Assembly (NCBI RefSeq): GCF_900460215.1
Contig: NZ_UHIA01000004.1
Coordinates: forward strand, 1,628,115 to 1,692,114
Length of the DNA stretch: 64,000 nt
Source of the DNA: Suttonella indologenes
Lineage (GTDB): Bacteria > Pseudomonadota > Gammaproteobacteria > Cardiobacteriales > Cardiobacteriaceae
Reading direction: 5' to 3'
Shown here: piece after piece, positions 35,866 through 45,355 of the stretch
Layout: each line of letters opens with the position of its first letter
Position numbering within the stretch: the stretch's first letter is position 1
Notes under the pieces: model-generated
Database searches by the model: none
Told to the model about the DNA's origin: nothing
Seen by the model: the letters and a program-made list of their open reading frames with translations, nothing else
Translations under genes and position numbers: made by a program

Positions 35866-36678
35866 TTATTTTCCGCTCCAATCTTTGATTGCCGCTTGGC
35901 GGATATTGAGTTTGTTCTGCGTATCGCCTTTGTAATAACCGCTGTCTAAACCGCCTTCCCAATCGCCGTAGTTAGGATTCGGCAAGATAATGAATTTTTT
36001 GCCGAATTGCGCCTGATTGGCATCAACGAAAGCGCGGCGTTCGGCATTGGATTTGCGGTAAGTGGCGTCGCCGAAATCGTTCAAATTATCGCCGACATAT
36101 AAAACAATCTCATAGCCTTGATCTTCAATAGCTTTGAAGCGCGGCGATTTATTGGATTTGTCGGTTTTCAAGAACAAGGTTTCTTCGCTCACATTGTGGA
36201 AGCCTAGGCGTTTCATATCGTCAATGGTGGCGGCTTTTTCCACATCGTCGCGGCGATTGGAAACGAAGAATACCGTGCCGCCGTTGGCATTGACATAATT
36301 GGAAAATTCCACTGCGCCGGCAATCGCACCCGATTCTCTGGCGTTCACCCATTGCGTCCAGGTCTCGCCCTCAAAAGGCTGACCGTTTTTCACTTGCCAA
36401 CCGGCATAAGGGCTGTTGTCAATTAAGGTTTCGTCAAGGTCAACGGCAACGGCTTTTCTCTTGCCTTTGGCGGCTGTGGCAGAATCAAAGGCTTGTTTGG
36501 CATAATTAAATGCCTGATAAGCCAGCGCATTGTATTCGCCGGATTGCTGCATCCATACCACACCCAACGCCGCTTGGTTCTGCAATTGGGCTTCGACAGC
36601 GGGCTTCTCGCTAGTAATGCCGCCGGCGCAACCTGCCAATAAAGCAAGAACCAATACATTGATACTCAATCGTTTCAT
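35866..36678 (-). CDS. 5'-nucleotidase, lipoprotein e(P4) family (class C acid phosphatase)
   Basis: 270 residues. Lipoprotein signal with lipobox LLAGC (Cys 17); HAD motifs VDLDETLIDNSPY and VGDNLNDFGD provide the DDDD-type acidic cluster. In Haemophilus, e(P4) dephosphorylates NMN and 5'-nucleotides at the outer membrane for NAD uptake. Here a comparable scavenging role beside cpdB is inferred. Single gene between hemE and cpdB. Confidence 0.9.
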   Translation of the reverse strand: MKRLSINVLVLALLAGCAGGITSEKPAVEAQLQNQAALGVVWMQQSGEYNALAYQAFNYAKQAFDSATAAKGKRKAVAVDLDETLIDNSPYAGWQVKNGQPFEGETWTQWVNARESGAIAGAVEFSNYVNANGGTVFFVSNRRDDVEKAATIDDMKRLGFHNVSEETLFLKTDKSNKSPRFKAIEDQGYEIVLYVGDNLNDFGDATYRKSNAERRAFVDANQAQFGKKFIILPNPNYGDWEGGLDSGYYKGDTQNKLNIRQAAIKDWSGK

Positions 36679-36699
36679 GATTTCTCCTTGTTAAAAAGA

Positions 36700-37752
36700 C
36701 TATTGATGATAAGCAGGGCTGAATTCATGCACCGCATCAATCATCGCCTGAGCATTTTCAATCGGCACATCGGGGGTAATTCCATGTCCAAGATTAAAAA
36801 TATGTCGATGCCCATGCCCGTAATCCGCCAAGGTATTTTGCACCGCTTGGCGAATGGCGGCAGGGTCTGCCAATAACATCGCCGGATCGAGATTGCCTTG
36901 CAAGGCAATGTTTTCACCTACGATTTTGCGCGCTTGCGCTAAAGAAGTCGTCCAATCCAAGCCTAGGGCTTGCGCACCGCAATCTTTCATCTGCGCCAGC
37001 CATTGTCCGCCGCCTTTGGTGAAGACAATCGCCGGCACGGCATTGCCCTCGCTGTCGGGCTGCAAATTCGCCACAATGCGGCGCATATATTGCAAAGACA
37101 AATCTTCGTATGCCCAATGCGGCAATGTGCCGCCCCAGCTGTCAAAAATCATGACTGCCTGCGCGCCGGCGGCAATTTGCGCATTTAAATAATCGCTGAC
37201 CGCTTGGCAGAGTTTGTCCAATAATAAAGCGATAGTTTGCGGCTCGCGATAGGCAAGGGCTTTGGCGCGCGCATGGTCTTTGCTGCCGCTGCCTTCAATC
37301 ATATAAGTCGCCAATGTCCAAGGGCTGCCCGAAAAACCGATTAAAGGCACGGCGCCATTGAGTTCGCGACGAATCATTTTGACCGCATCAAAGACATAAT
37401 CCAATGAACCGTCGGGCGGCAAGGGCAGGTCTTGCGCTTCTTGCAAGCTGCGCACCGTGCGTGCAAACTGCGGGCCTTCGCCTTTGACAAAACGCAGCCC
37501 CAAACCCATCGCATCGGGAATGGTCAGAATATCGGAAAATAAAATCGCCGCATCCAAAGCGAAGCGGCGCAGCGGTTGCAAAGTTACTTCGCAGGCAAGC
37601 TCGGTATGGCGGCATAAATCCATAAAACTGCCCGCCTGTTCGCGCGTGGTGCGGTATTCAGGCAAATAACGTCCTGCTTGGCGCATCATCCACACAGGAG
37701 TTCTTTCTACTTTTTCACCGCGCAGCACGCGCAGAAATAGGTCGTTTTGCAT
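36700..37752 (-). CDS. hemE: uroporphyrinogen decarboxylase HemE
   Basis: 350 residues from ATG 37752 (MQNDLFLRVLRGEKVERTPV); the frame extends upstream to 37908 without family similarity. Signature PVWMMRQAGRYLPEYR and the catalytic Asp in ILFSDILTIPDAMG are present, with FSGSPWTLATYMIEG and NLGHGITPDVP. Makes coproporphyrinogen III in haem synthesis. Confidence 0.96.
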   Translation of the reverse strand: MQNDLFLRVLRGEKVERTPVWMMRQAGRYLPEYRTTREQAGSFMDLCRHTELACEVTLQPLRRFALDAAILFSDILTIPDAMGLGLRFVKGEGPQFARTVRSLQEAQDLPLPPDGSLDYVFDAVKMIRRELNGAVPLIGFSGSPWTLATYMIEGSGSKDHARAKALAYREPQTIALLLDKLCQAVSDYLNAQIAAGAQAVMIFDSWGGTLPHWAYEDLSLQYMRRIVANLQPDSEGNAVPAIVFTKGGGQWLAQMKDCGAQALGLDWTTSLAQARKIVGENIALQGNLDPAMLLADPAAIRQAVQNTLADYGHGHRHIFNLGHGITPDVPIENAQAMIDAVHEFSPAYHQ

Positions 37753-38102
37753 AACAATTTCTCTTTTTTGTCGAATAGAACGTAAATCAGCCGCCTTGCA
37801 GCGCAAGGCTTGCCAGAAGGCATTATCAAGATTCGCCTTAGGCATTTCAAGCCTTAACACCGCTATTGATAAGCCGTGCGCCGCTTTATCTGCGGTTTTT
37901 TCCATCATTATCCCGATATATTTGCCAATATCGGCTTGTCATGAAAAGTATTAAGGTTTAAATGTGTTTGATTTATTTATAAATACAGATTTTTAGAGCA
38001 AGATGCTAAGCAATGAAAATATTGAAATGCGAAATTTTCGTATTGACTTTATCTTATCCAAGAAGGAAGATATGCGCGCTTTTTTATTTTCAAAGGTATA
38101 TT

Positions 38103-39197
38103 ATGCGTAAATTATTGTCTTTGGCGGCAGCTATCGCTGCTTGTGCCGCTATGGCGGAAGTCAAAACCTTTCAAGACGTCATGGGACGCGAAGTCTCGGT
38201 CGATGTGCCGGTCAAACGCGCGATTCTGACGTTCTATTATCCGGATTATATTGCCGTTGCAGGGGCGGAGAATTTCAAACATGTGGTCGGCATCTCGCGC
38301 GAATTCTGGGAAAAATTCAATCCCGGCAGCTGGGGGCTGTATGTGGAAAAAATGCCGGATTTGGCCAATATCGTCGATGTCGGCTATGCCACCAATAATA
38401 ATTTCTCGACCGAAAAAGCCCTTGCTTTAAATCCCGATGTGCTGATTGTGCCGAAAATCCAGATGGGCGCCTTAGAAAGCGAATTGCCGTATTTTGAAAA
38501 AGCGGGCGTGCCGGTGGTGGTGGTCGATTTCAATGATCAAACGGTGGAAAACCACCGCAAAAGCGCGGAAATTTTCGGTATTTTGAGCGGCGAAGAGGCG
38601 CGCAGCAAAAAAATCGGCGAGGAATATGCCGCCGGCATTGCCGATATTCAGGCGCGGATAGCGGAAGTCAATGTCGCCAAGCCTAAGATTTATGTGGAAT
38701 TCGGCAATAAAGGCCCGAGCGAACACAGCTTTACTTTCGGCAAAAACATGTGGGGCGCGATTGCCGAGACGGTCGGCGGCGACAACATCAGCGCGCCGCA
38801 TATCGAGTCTTGGGGACAACTCAATCCCGAGCAGGTCATCAGCGCGCAGCCTGAAGTCATCATTATTACCGGCACGGAAAATAATGTGGAAACCGCGCCG
38901 GAAATCATGGCAATGGGCATTGATATTGCAGAAGAAGATGCGCGCAAACGCTTATCAGGATTTGTCACGCGCGCAGGTTGGGCGGAATTGCCGGCAGTAA
39001 AAAACCAACGCGTTTACGGTCTGTATCACACCGCTTCGCGTTCTTTAAGCGATTTGGCCGCCGCGCAATTTATGGCAAAAGCCCTGTATCCCGAAGCCTT
39101 TGCCGATGTCGATCCGCTGAAAACCTATATGGATTTCCATGCCGATTATTTGCCGATTACACCGAAAGGCACGTTTTTTCTAAATTTCAATAAATAA
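38103..39197 (+). CDS. ABC transporter substrate-binding protein, metal-chelate type, copy 1
   Basis: 364 residues from ATG 38103 (MRKLLSLAAAIAACAAMA, signal); the ORF upstream of this is not coding. TroA/FecB-like class III binding protein: DVMGREVSVDVPVKRAI, LNPDVLIVPK, YVEFGNKGP, NPEQVISAQPEVIIITG. Probably binds a ferric siderophore, haem or another metal chelate in the periplasm and feeds the permease encoded downstream. A paralog lies at 39824. Confidence 0.8.
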   Translation: MRKLLSLAAAIAACAAMAEVKTFQDVMGREVSVDVPVKRAILTFYYPDYIAVAGAENFKHVVGISREFWEKFNPGSWGLYVEKMPDLANIVDVGYATNNNFSTEKALALNPDVLIVPKIQMGALESELPYFEKAGVPVVVVDFNDQTVENHRKSAEIFGILSGEEARSKKIGEEYAAGIADIQARIAEVNVAKPKIYVEFGNKGPSEHSFTFGKNMWGAIAETVGGDNISAPHIESWGQLNPEQVISAQPEVIIITGTENNVETAPEIMAMGIDIAEEDARKRLSGFVTRAGWAELPAVKNQRVYGLYHTASRSLSDLAAAQFMAKALYPEAFADVDPLKTYMDFHADYLPITPKGTFFLNFNK

Positions 39198-39210
39198 GAG
39201 AAATAAAACC

Positions 39211-39795
39211 ATGGATATTTTTTCTACTTTCCTCAAATTTATAAGATTGGTTTTTCCCTATTCCTTGCTAGATAGCAAAAAGATCGACAGAAATAAATTA
39301 GAGGAAATAGAAGAATATCTCAATATAGAAAGACCTAAACATATAGAAAATAACAGCACTATCCTCACCAGACAGTTTGCTCAAAAGAAAATTCCTATTT
39401 TAAATAATCTATCTGTAAATGAATTGGATGATTTAATAGATAAAAAAGAATCTGATATGGATGGGATATTCAATGTTGTTTGGGCTAAAGGCGGTGCATT
39501 GATAGGGTTTGGTTATATTGAATACAATTCGGAAGAAAGCAAATATTTGTATAAGAAAAATGGTAATCCTACTACCGCATTAATTGTAGGATTAATAATG
39601 ATATTTTCTTTATTTTTATATATTGCCTTCTTTTTAAGCAATTATCAAATAACAGATATTGTAAAATTTATTATCCACATCACATTAGTATTTTTATTTG
39701 TTACAATATCCATATCTATCCTTTCGTTTTATACTAATTGCAAAAATGCTTATAAGGAATTACAGAAAGATAAATATCGCCATATTTTTGAATAA
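39211..39795 (+). CDS. hypothetical two-helix membrane protein
   Basis: 194 residues; not recognised. Charged N-terminal 110 residues, then two hydrophobic helices (ALIVGLIMIFSLFLYIAFFL about 118-138; IIHITLVFLFVTISISILSF about 150-172). Very AT-rich, unlike the flanking genes, and wedged 13 bp after one binding-protein gene and 28 bp before its paralog. Probably a later arrival in the operon. Confidence 0.6.
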   Translation: MDIFSTFLKFIRLVFPYSLLDSKKIDRNKLEEIEEYLNIERPKHIENNSTILTRQFAQKKIPILNNLSVNELDDLIDKKESDMDGIFNVVWAKGGALIGFGYIEYNSEESKYLYKKNGNPTTALIVGLIMIFSLFLYIAFFLSNYQITDIVKFIIHITLVFLFVTISISILSFYTNCKNAYKELQKDKYRHIFE

Positions 39796-39823
39796 CCGAT
39801 TTTTTAACCATAGGGAAGCAACC

Positions 39824-40921
39824 ATGCTGAAAAAACTACTGGTCGCGGCAGCTATCGCCGCTTCTTTGGGCACTGCTTATGCAGAAGTGAAAACCATCAA
39901 AGACGTACTGGGGCGCGAAGTGGAGATCGATGTGCCTGCCAAGCGCATTATGCTCGGCTTTTATTACACCGATTATCTTGCCGTCGGCGGCGAAAAAGCC
40001 TTAGATAATGTGGTCGGTTTTTCCAAAGCGGTATGGACGGATTGGACGCCGACCAGCTGGGAAGTCTATAGCAAAGCCCTGCCCAAGCTCAATGAATTGG
40101 CGGATGTGGGCGAAGTGGAAGTCGGAACCTTTTCCGTAGAGAAGGTTTTGTCGCTGAAACCTGATTTGGTCATTCTCGGCGAATGGCAATGGCAGGTCTT
40201 GGAGCCTGATCTTGAGCCTTTGGAAAAAGCGGGCATTCCCGTGGTAGTTTTGGATTACAACAAAGAGCAATTGAATTTGCATTTGGACAGCACGCGCATT
40301 TTGGGCGAAATTACCGGTCAGGAAGCGCGCGCGAAGGAAATTGCCGATTGGTATGAAGGTGTTGTGAAAGATGTGCATACGCGCGTGGAGAAATCCGGTC
40401 AGCCCAAGCCGAAAGTCTATATCGAATTCGGCAACAAAGGACCGGCAGAACAGGGTAACAGCTTCGGCAATACCATGTGGGGACCTTTGGCAGTGCAGGC
40501 GATGGGCGACAATATCGCTGCCGAGCATGTGGAATACGCCGGTCCGATGAATCCCGAGCAAGTGATTGCGGCGAATCCCGATGTGATCGTAATTACGGCA
40601 CGCGAAACCGAGCTGAAGAAAAATGCCGAAGCCATGGTCATGGGTATCCACATTGACGAAGCGGAAGCGCAGAAACGCTTGGCGGGCTATAAGGCGCGCA
40701 GCGGTTGGTCCGAATTATCCGCGATTAAAAACGACCGCCTCTACGGCATTTATCAAGGCGCCTCGCGTACCTTAGCCGATGCCGCTTCCATTCAGTTTAT
40801 TGCCAAAACCCTCTATCCCGAAGCCTTTGCAGATATTGATCCCTTGGCGACTTATTTGGATTATCACAAAAAATATCTTCCTATTGTTCCTAAAGGTACT
40901 TTCTACCTGAAGGCGAAATAA
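39824..40921 (+). CDS. ABC transporter substrate-binding protein, metal-chelate type, copy 2
   Basis: 365 residues from ATG 39824 (MLKKLLVAAAIAASLGTAYA, signal), preceded by AGGGAAG. Paralog of the 38103 gene, sharing VLGREVEIDVPAKRI, YIEFGNKGP, NPEQVIAANPDVIVIT and the closing YLPIVPKGTFYL. Two bp separate it from the permease, so it is the primary partner of that transporter. Confidence 0.82.
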   Translation: MLKKLLVAAAIAASLGTAYAEVKTIKDVLGREVEIDVPAKRIMLGFYYTDYLAVGGEKALDNVVGFSKAVWTDWTPTSWEVYSKALPKLNELADVGEVEVGTFSVEKVLSLKPDLVILGEWQWQVLEPDLEPLEKAGIPVVVLDYNKEQLNLHLDSTRILGEITGQEARAKEIADWYEGVVKDVHTRVEKSGQPKPKVYIEFGNKGPAEQGNSFGNTMWGPLAVQAMGDNIAAEHVEYAGPMNPEQVIAANPDVIVITARETELKKNAEAMVMGIHIDEAEAQKRLAGYKARSGWSELSAIKNDRLYGIYQGASRTLADAASIQFIAKTLYPEAFADIDPLATYLDYHKKYLPIVPKGTFYLKAK

Positions 40922-40923
40922 GT

Positions 40924-41973
40924 ATGTCGGCTAACGATCTCTTTGTTAGCACGACTATTGCCAACCACCGCCGCCGTGAAAAGCAGCGGTGGTTGACGCT
41001 TATGGCTTTTGCAATAGTTTGTTTTATTCTTTTAGTCTTGGATTTGGCGACAGGTCCTGCCATGCTCAGCCCGATGGAAGTGCTGCGCGCCTTATTCAAA
41101 ATGGAGGGTGTGGAGCCGATTTCTTTGAATATCGTGCATGATATGCGCCTGCCCAAGGCTTTTATGGCGGTGGTGGCGGGTATGGCATTGAGCGCAGGCG
41201 GTGCGGAAATCCAAACCCTGCTCAATAATCCCATGGCAAGCCCTTATACTTTGGGACTGGCGGCGGCGGCAGGTTTCGGAGCGGCAATTGTGATTGTTTT
41301 CGGCAGCTTCGGTCTGCCGCTGATGATTGCCATGCCCTTGGGTGCTTTCTCGATGACGATGATCGCTTCGGGCATTATGTTTTTGTTCGCCTCGATGCGC
41401 CGCTTTAGCTCGGCAACCTTGGTCTTGGTCGGCATCGCTCTGCTCTTTTTATTTCAGTCCGCCTCTTCACTGATTCAATACCGCGCCGCACCCGAAGATT
41501 CGCAGCGGATTTTATTTTGGCTCTTCGGCACCTTGGAAAAAGCCAAATGGGATACGCTGACAGTCAGCGCCGTAATTACCGCCGTTTGCACCGTGATTTT
41601 ACTTGCCAATACTTGGCAATTGACCGCCTTGCGCTTAGGCGAAGACCGCGCGGCAAGCATGGGCGTGAATATCCGCCGTCTGCGCCTGAAAGTCTTGGTA
41701 GTTGTTGCCGTCATGACCGCTACCGTCATCAGCTTTGTCGGCACAATCGGCTTTATCGGCTTGGTGGCGCCGCATGTGGCGAGAATGTTAGTCGGCGAAG
41801 ATCAGCGCTTTTTCCTGCCGGCATCTATGCTCTGCGGCGCGGCATTTTTATCCGCCGCCTCGGTGCTCTCTAAAATCATCAATCCCGGTGCACTGTTCCC
41901 GATTGGCATCATTACCTCCTTTATCGGCGTGCCCTTCTTCTTTTGGATTATTTTAAGCAGGAAGAACCTATGA
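40924..41973 (+). CDS. FecCD-family ABC transporter permease
   Basis: 349 residues, about nine to ten membrane helices. BtuC/FecCD features: RLPKAFMAVVAGMALSAGG, LNNPMASPYTLGLAAAAGFG and the late GTIGFIGLVAPHVARMLVGED coupling region. Imports the chelate bound by the two upstream binding proteins. Stop overlaps the ATPase start (ATGA). Confidence 0.92.
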   Translation: MSANDLFVSTTIANHRRREKQRWLTLMAFAIVCFILLVLDLATGPAMLSPMEVLRALFKMEGVEPISLNIVHDMRLPKAFMAVVAGMALSAGGAEIQTLLNNPMASPYTLGLAAAAGFGAAIVIVFGSFGLPLMIAMPLGAFSMTMIASGIMFLFASMRRFSSATLVLVGIALLFLFQSASSLIQYRAAPEDSQRILFWLFGTLEKAKWDTLTVSAVITAVCTVILLANTWQLTALRLGEDRAASMGVNIRRLRLKVLVVVAVMTATVISFVGTIGFIGLVAPHVARMLVGEDQRFFLPASMLCGAAFLSAASVLSKIINPGALFPIGIITSFIGVPFFFWIILSRKNL

Positions 41974-42755
41974 GCCTTCAGCTTGAACAAGTCAGCATTT
42001 TGCGCGGCGATTTATGTATTGCCGATGCCATTTCCTTAGAACTGCAAAGCGGTAAAGTTTATGCCGTGCTCGGCCCGAACGGCGTCGGCAAATCCTCGCT
42101 GATTAAAACTATTTTCGGCGACATCGCTTTTCAAGGCGAAATCAGCTTCAAAGAACGCTATCTGCACAATGAACGCCTCGCCCATTGGCGCAAAACAATC
42201 GGTTATATGCCGCAGGATACGCAAATCGACGCCTCATTAACGGCATTGGAAGTCGTACTCTTAGGCAAACTCGACTCTTTAACTTTGCATATCAGCGATG
42301 AGCAGCTGGCAACGGCGGTCGAACTGATGCAGACACTCGGCATTGCCCATTTGGCGCAGCGCGATGTGCTGTCCTTATCGGGCGGACAGCGGCAAATGGT
42401 CATGTTTGCCCAAGTGCTGCTGCGCGAGCCGGAGCTGCTCTTGCTCGACGAACCCGTCAGCGCCTTAGATATGCACCATCAATGCGTATTGCTGGAGCAA
42501 GTGCGGCAATACACGCGCGAGCGTAATTTAGTCACCATCATGATTCTGCATGATTTAAGCCTTGCGGCGCAATTTGCCGACGAGCTGATTTTATTGGCTC
42601 AGGGCAAAATTCAAGCTCAAGGCAGCGCCAGCCACATTTTCCAACGCCATATCATCGAGCGCATTTACCGTGTGGAAACCCATATTTTTACCGACGAAGC
42701 CGGCAATACCGCAGCCGTTCTGCCACGTCGCGCCATTCTTTCCCCCTCACGATAA
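41970..42755 (+). CDS. ABC transporter ATP-binding protein, FecE/FepC type
   Basis: 261 residues from ATG 41970. Walker A GPNGVGKSS, signature LSGGQRQMV and Walker B LLLLDEPVSALD are intact. Drives the adjacent permease. Overlaps it by 4 bp. Confidence 0.93.
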   Translation: MSLQLEQVSILRGDLCIADAISLELQSGKVYAVLGPNGVGKSSLIKTIFGDIAFQGEISFKERYLHNERLAHWRKTIGYMPQDTQIDASLTALEVVLLGKLDSLTLHISDEQLATAVELMQTLGIAHLAQRDVLSLSGGQRQMVMFAQVLLREPELLLLDEPVSALDMHHQCVLLEQVRQYTRERNLVTIMILHDLSLAAQFADELILLAQGKIQAQGSASHIFQRHIIERIYRVETHIFTDEAGNTAAVLPRRAILSPSR

Positions 42756-42764
42756 GGAAAAGCC

Positions 42765-43253
42765 ATGAAAAAAATCTTCTTAGCAAGCGTATTCAGTCTG
42801 ATAGCCCACAGCGCTTGGGCGGCAAATCATCAAGTCCAAATGCTGGACATCGGTGCGGATAAAGCGCCGATGGTCTTTGAACCGGCAGTATTGCATATCG
42901 CCGTCGGCGACAGCGTCACCTTTCTGCCGACCAACAAAGGGCATAACGTGGAAAGCAAAAGCGTGCCGGAAGGTGCGGAGCATTTCAAAAGCGAGCTCGA
43001 CCAAGAGTTCACCGTTACCTTAGACAAAGAAGGCATCTATCTCTACACCTGCCCGCCGCACAGCATGATGAACATGAACGGCGTCATCATCGTCGGCGAG
43101 CCTGTCAATTTAGAAGAAAGTAAAGAATACGCCAAAAGCCGCATGGAGCGTCGCGCCATGTCGAATAAAGGACGTTTGATGCAATATCTGGACAGCATCG
43201 ACAGCCAAGCTGCGGAACAGTCGGCAGAGGCGGACAAAAACGCCGCACCATAA
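42765..43253 (+). CDS. cupredoxin, pseudoazurin-like
   Basis: 162 residues. Signal peptide (MKKIFLASVFSLIAHSAWA); type-1 copper ligands visible as GHNVES (His), then TCPPHSMMNM (Cys, His, Met). A longer, charged tail of about 40 residues follows the usual pseudoazurin domain. Periplasmic electron carrier by family. Its place 9 bp after an uptake ATPase gene is unexpected; it might reduce or deliver the imported metal, which is speculation. Confidence 0.85.
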   Translation: MKKIFLASVFSLIAHSAWAANHQVQMLDIGADKAPMVFEPAVLHIAVGDSVTFLPTNKGHNVESKSVPEGAEHFKSELDQEFTVTLDKEGIYLYTCPPHSMMNMNGVIIVGEPVNLEESKEYAKSRMERRAMSNKGRLMQYLDSIDSQAAEQSAEADKNAAP

Positions 43254-44062
43254 TGGCGAACATCTACATCGCCACCTGCCTTGCTTGGCGGCAGGGCAAT
43301 GCGCTGCTGCAAGCCTTGGCGCAGCACCTGCAAGCCGAGCTCCTTCCTTGGCAGGAAATTATCCCTGAGCGCATCGGCGGCGGCGCCTTGCTGCCGCTTG
43401 CCGCTTGGGATTACAGCGAACAGCCGCAAGCCTATTTGGATTGGCTTGCCGCCTTAGAAGCCGCGCAAGTGCGGCTGATTAATCCGCGCGCCGTACAGAC
43501 ATGGAACATCCGCAAAAGCTACCTTGCCGACTTGTACGCCCAAGGGCTACCCGTGACGCCCAGCATCGTGCTATCAGCTCAGCATCGCACCGACTGGCAA
43601 AAGCAGATTGCCGCCGCAGGCTGGGAAAATCCCGTTATCAAACCCCTTATCGGACAAAGCGGCAAAGGCGTGCAACGTCTTACCCAAATGACTAATCTCA
43701 ACAGCGCCTATCCGCAAGGCGCATTGTTGCAAGCCTTTATTCATGCCCCTTTCGGCGAAGTCTGCCTTATTTATCTGCAAGGTGAATATTTCCATGCCGT
43801 CCACCGCCGTCCGGCACCTCAAGAATGGCGTGCCAACAGCGCCTATGGCGTTGAAATTCTACCGATAAGCGTTTTACCGCATTGGCGTAAAGCGGCGGAT
43901 AGGCTGATGCAAGCCCTGCCATTTCAGCCTGCCTATGCGCGTATCGACGGACTGATTCAAGAAGATAATGCCTTTATTTGCAATGAAATCGAGCTGATAG
44001 AGCCGGCATTGTATTTGCCGCCGGAGCGTATCGGAGAGGCGGCAAAACTCTTGCTACAGTAA
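43253..44062 (+). CDS. ATP-grasp family protein
   Basis: 269 residues. ATP-grasp features: NPRAVQTWNIRKSYLADL, PVIKPLIGQSGKGVQ (nucleotide-binding Lys and Gly-rich loop) and the metal-binding CNEIELIEPALYLP. Resembles RimK/glutathione-synthetase-like ligases that join a carboxylate to an amine or thiol. Substrate unknown. Overlaps the cupredoxin stop by one base, so it belongs to the uptake operon. Confidence 0.78.
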   Translation: MANIYIATCLAWRQGNALLQALAQHLQAELLPWQEIIPERIGGGALLPLAAWDYSEQPQAYLDWLAALEAAQVRLINPRAVQTWNIRKSYLADLYAQGLPVTPSIVLSAQHRTDWQKQIAAAGWENPVIKPLIGQSGKGVQRLTQMTNLNSAYPQGALLQAFIHAPFGEVCLIYLQGEYFHAVHRRPAPQEWRANSAYGVEILPISVLPHWRKAADRLMQALPFQPAYARIDGLIQEDNAFICNEIELIEPALYLPPERIGEAAKLLLQ

Positions 44063-44163
44063 AACTGTGAATACATGAGAATATCGTAAAGTTATCTAAA
44101 TATATTCCACAGATTTATTCGGTTATACTCAAACCTCTTTCACACAAACCTAATGGAGAATAT

Positions 44164-44418
44164 ATGGGTACAGGTATTATCGGCATGATCGTCATCGGTT
44201 TCTTAGCAGGTTTGATTGCGCGCGCGATCAAGCCCGGCAATGACAAATTAGGCTTTTGGATGACCACGGGCTTAGGCATCGCAGGTTCCTTTGTTGCCGG
44301 CTTCCTCGGCTCAAGCCTAGGCTTATACCGCCAAGGCGAACCGGTCGGCTTTATCGCCTCCGTTATCGGCGCAATTATCATCTTGGTCGTATTTAGCATG
44401 ATCGGCAAAAAAAAATAA
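44164..44418 (+). CDS. GlsB/YeaQ/YmgE family small membrane protein
   Basis: 84 residues, three hydrophobic helices, GLIARAIKPGNDKLGFW and AGSFVAGFLGSSLGLY, typical of the transglycosylase-associated (stress response) family. Precise function unknown. Own terminator at 44433. Confidence 0.88.
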   Translation: MGTGIIGMIVIGFLAGLIARAIKPGNDKLGFWMTTGLGIAGSFVAGFLGSSLGLYRQGEPVGFIASVIGAIIILVVFSMIGKKK

Positions 44419-44432
44419 TCTTTCATCGCCGC

Positions 44433-44458
44433 AAAGCCTGCCGCCGCAGGCTTTTTTT
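44433..44458 (+). terminator. intrinsic terminator after the glsB-like gene
   Basis: AAAGCCTGC / GCAGGCTTT, 9-bp stem, 4-base loop, then a T-run. Confidence 0.9.
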
Positions 44459-44521
44459 ATGCGCGCAATTCTTCTACTATAGACCGCCCTCAATCGCTAA
44501 GAAAACAAAAACAGGATACAC

Positions 44522-45355
44522 ATGCAAGCACGCGCCTTTTGCAAAATGCACGGATTGGGCAATGATTTCGTCGTGTTGGACTGCCGCCGGCAAGCCTTTG
44601 ATTGGACAAGCGCAGAAATCCTCTCCCTTGCTGACCGCTACCGCGGCATCGGCTTTGACCAATTGCTGATTATTGAAAACCCCCGCCATCCGCAAGTCGA
44701 TTTCACCTACCGCATCTTCAATGCCGACGGACAAGAAGTCGAACACTGCGGCAACGGCGCGCGCTGCTTCGCCAAATACCTGCGCGACAAGCAACTATTC
44801 GATTTCTCACGCCCTGTACGCGTTGCCGTCAAACGCGGCATCATTGAAATCCGCCACATGGGGCAAATCGAAGGCAAAGACGAATTCTGCGTCGATATGG
44901 GCGCACCCGACTTCACACCCTTTACCGCCGCCCAAAACAGCGAACTCTACCAAGCCATCGGCGAACAGACATTCGGCATCGTCTCCATGGGCAATCCCCA
45001 TGCCGTCTGCGAAGTCGGCGACAGCGCGACGGCAGAAGTCGCGGCAATCGGCAGCGCCCTGCAAAAACATCCGCTCTTTCCCGAGCAAGTCAACGTAGGC
45101 TTTATGCAAATCATTGACGAACATCATATTAAACTGCGCGTCTTTGAACGCGGCGTCGGCGAAACCCAAGCCTGCGGCACAGGCGCTTGCGCCGCCGCCG
45201 CCGTCGGTATTGCTCGCGGCGTACTGCGCTCGCCCGTGCGCGTCGAACTCAAAGGCGGCAGCCTGCGTATCGATTGGGAAGGCAAAAATCACGCGCTATT
45301 GATGAGCGGCGCGGCAGAAAGCGTCTTTGAAGGACAATTGCCCGCCCGCGCATGA
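44522..45355 (+). CDS. dapF: diaminopimelate epimerase
   Basis: 277 residues. The two catalytic cysteines sit in VEHCGNGARCF and QACGTGACAAA; the start MQARAFCKMHGLGNDFVVLD is typical. Converts LL- to meso-diaminopimelate for lysine and peptidoglycan. Overlaps xerC by 4 bp; the dapF-xerC pair is common in gammaproteobacteria. Confidence 0.97.
   Translation: MQARAFCKMHGLGNDFVVLDCRRQAFDWTSAEILSLADRYRGIGFDQLLIIENPRHPQVDFTYRIFNADGQEVEHCGNGARCFAKYLRDKQLFDFSRPVRVAVKRGIIEIRHMGQIEGKDEFCVDMGAPDFTPFTAAQNSELYQAIGEQTFGIVSMGNPHAVCEVGDSATAEVAAIGSALQKHPLFPEQVNVGFMQIIDEHHIKLRVFERGVGETQACGTGACAAAAVGIARGVLRSPVRVELKGGSLRIDWEGKNHALLMSGAAESVFEGQLPARA

Noticed and set aside
37909..38102. Possible Fur box upstream of the first binding-protein gene
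   Set aside because: AT-rich TTTATTTATAAATA stretches are present but no convincing GATAATGATAATC-like palindrome was seen.
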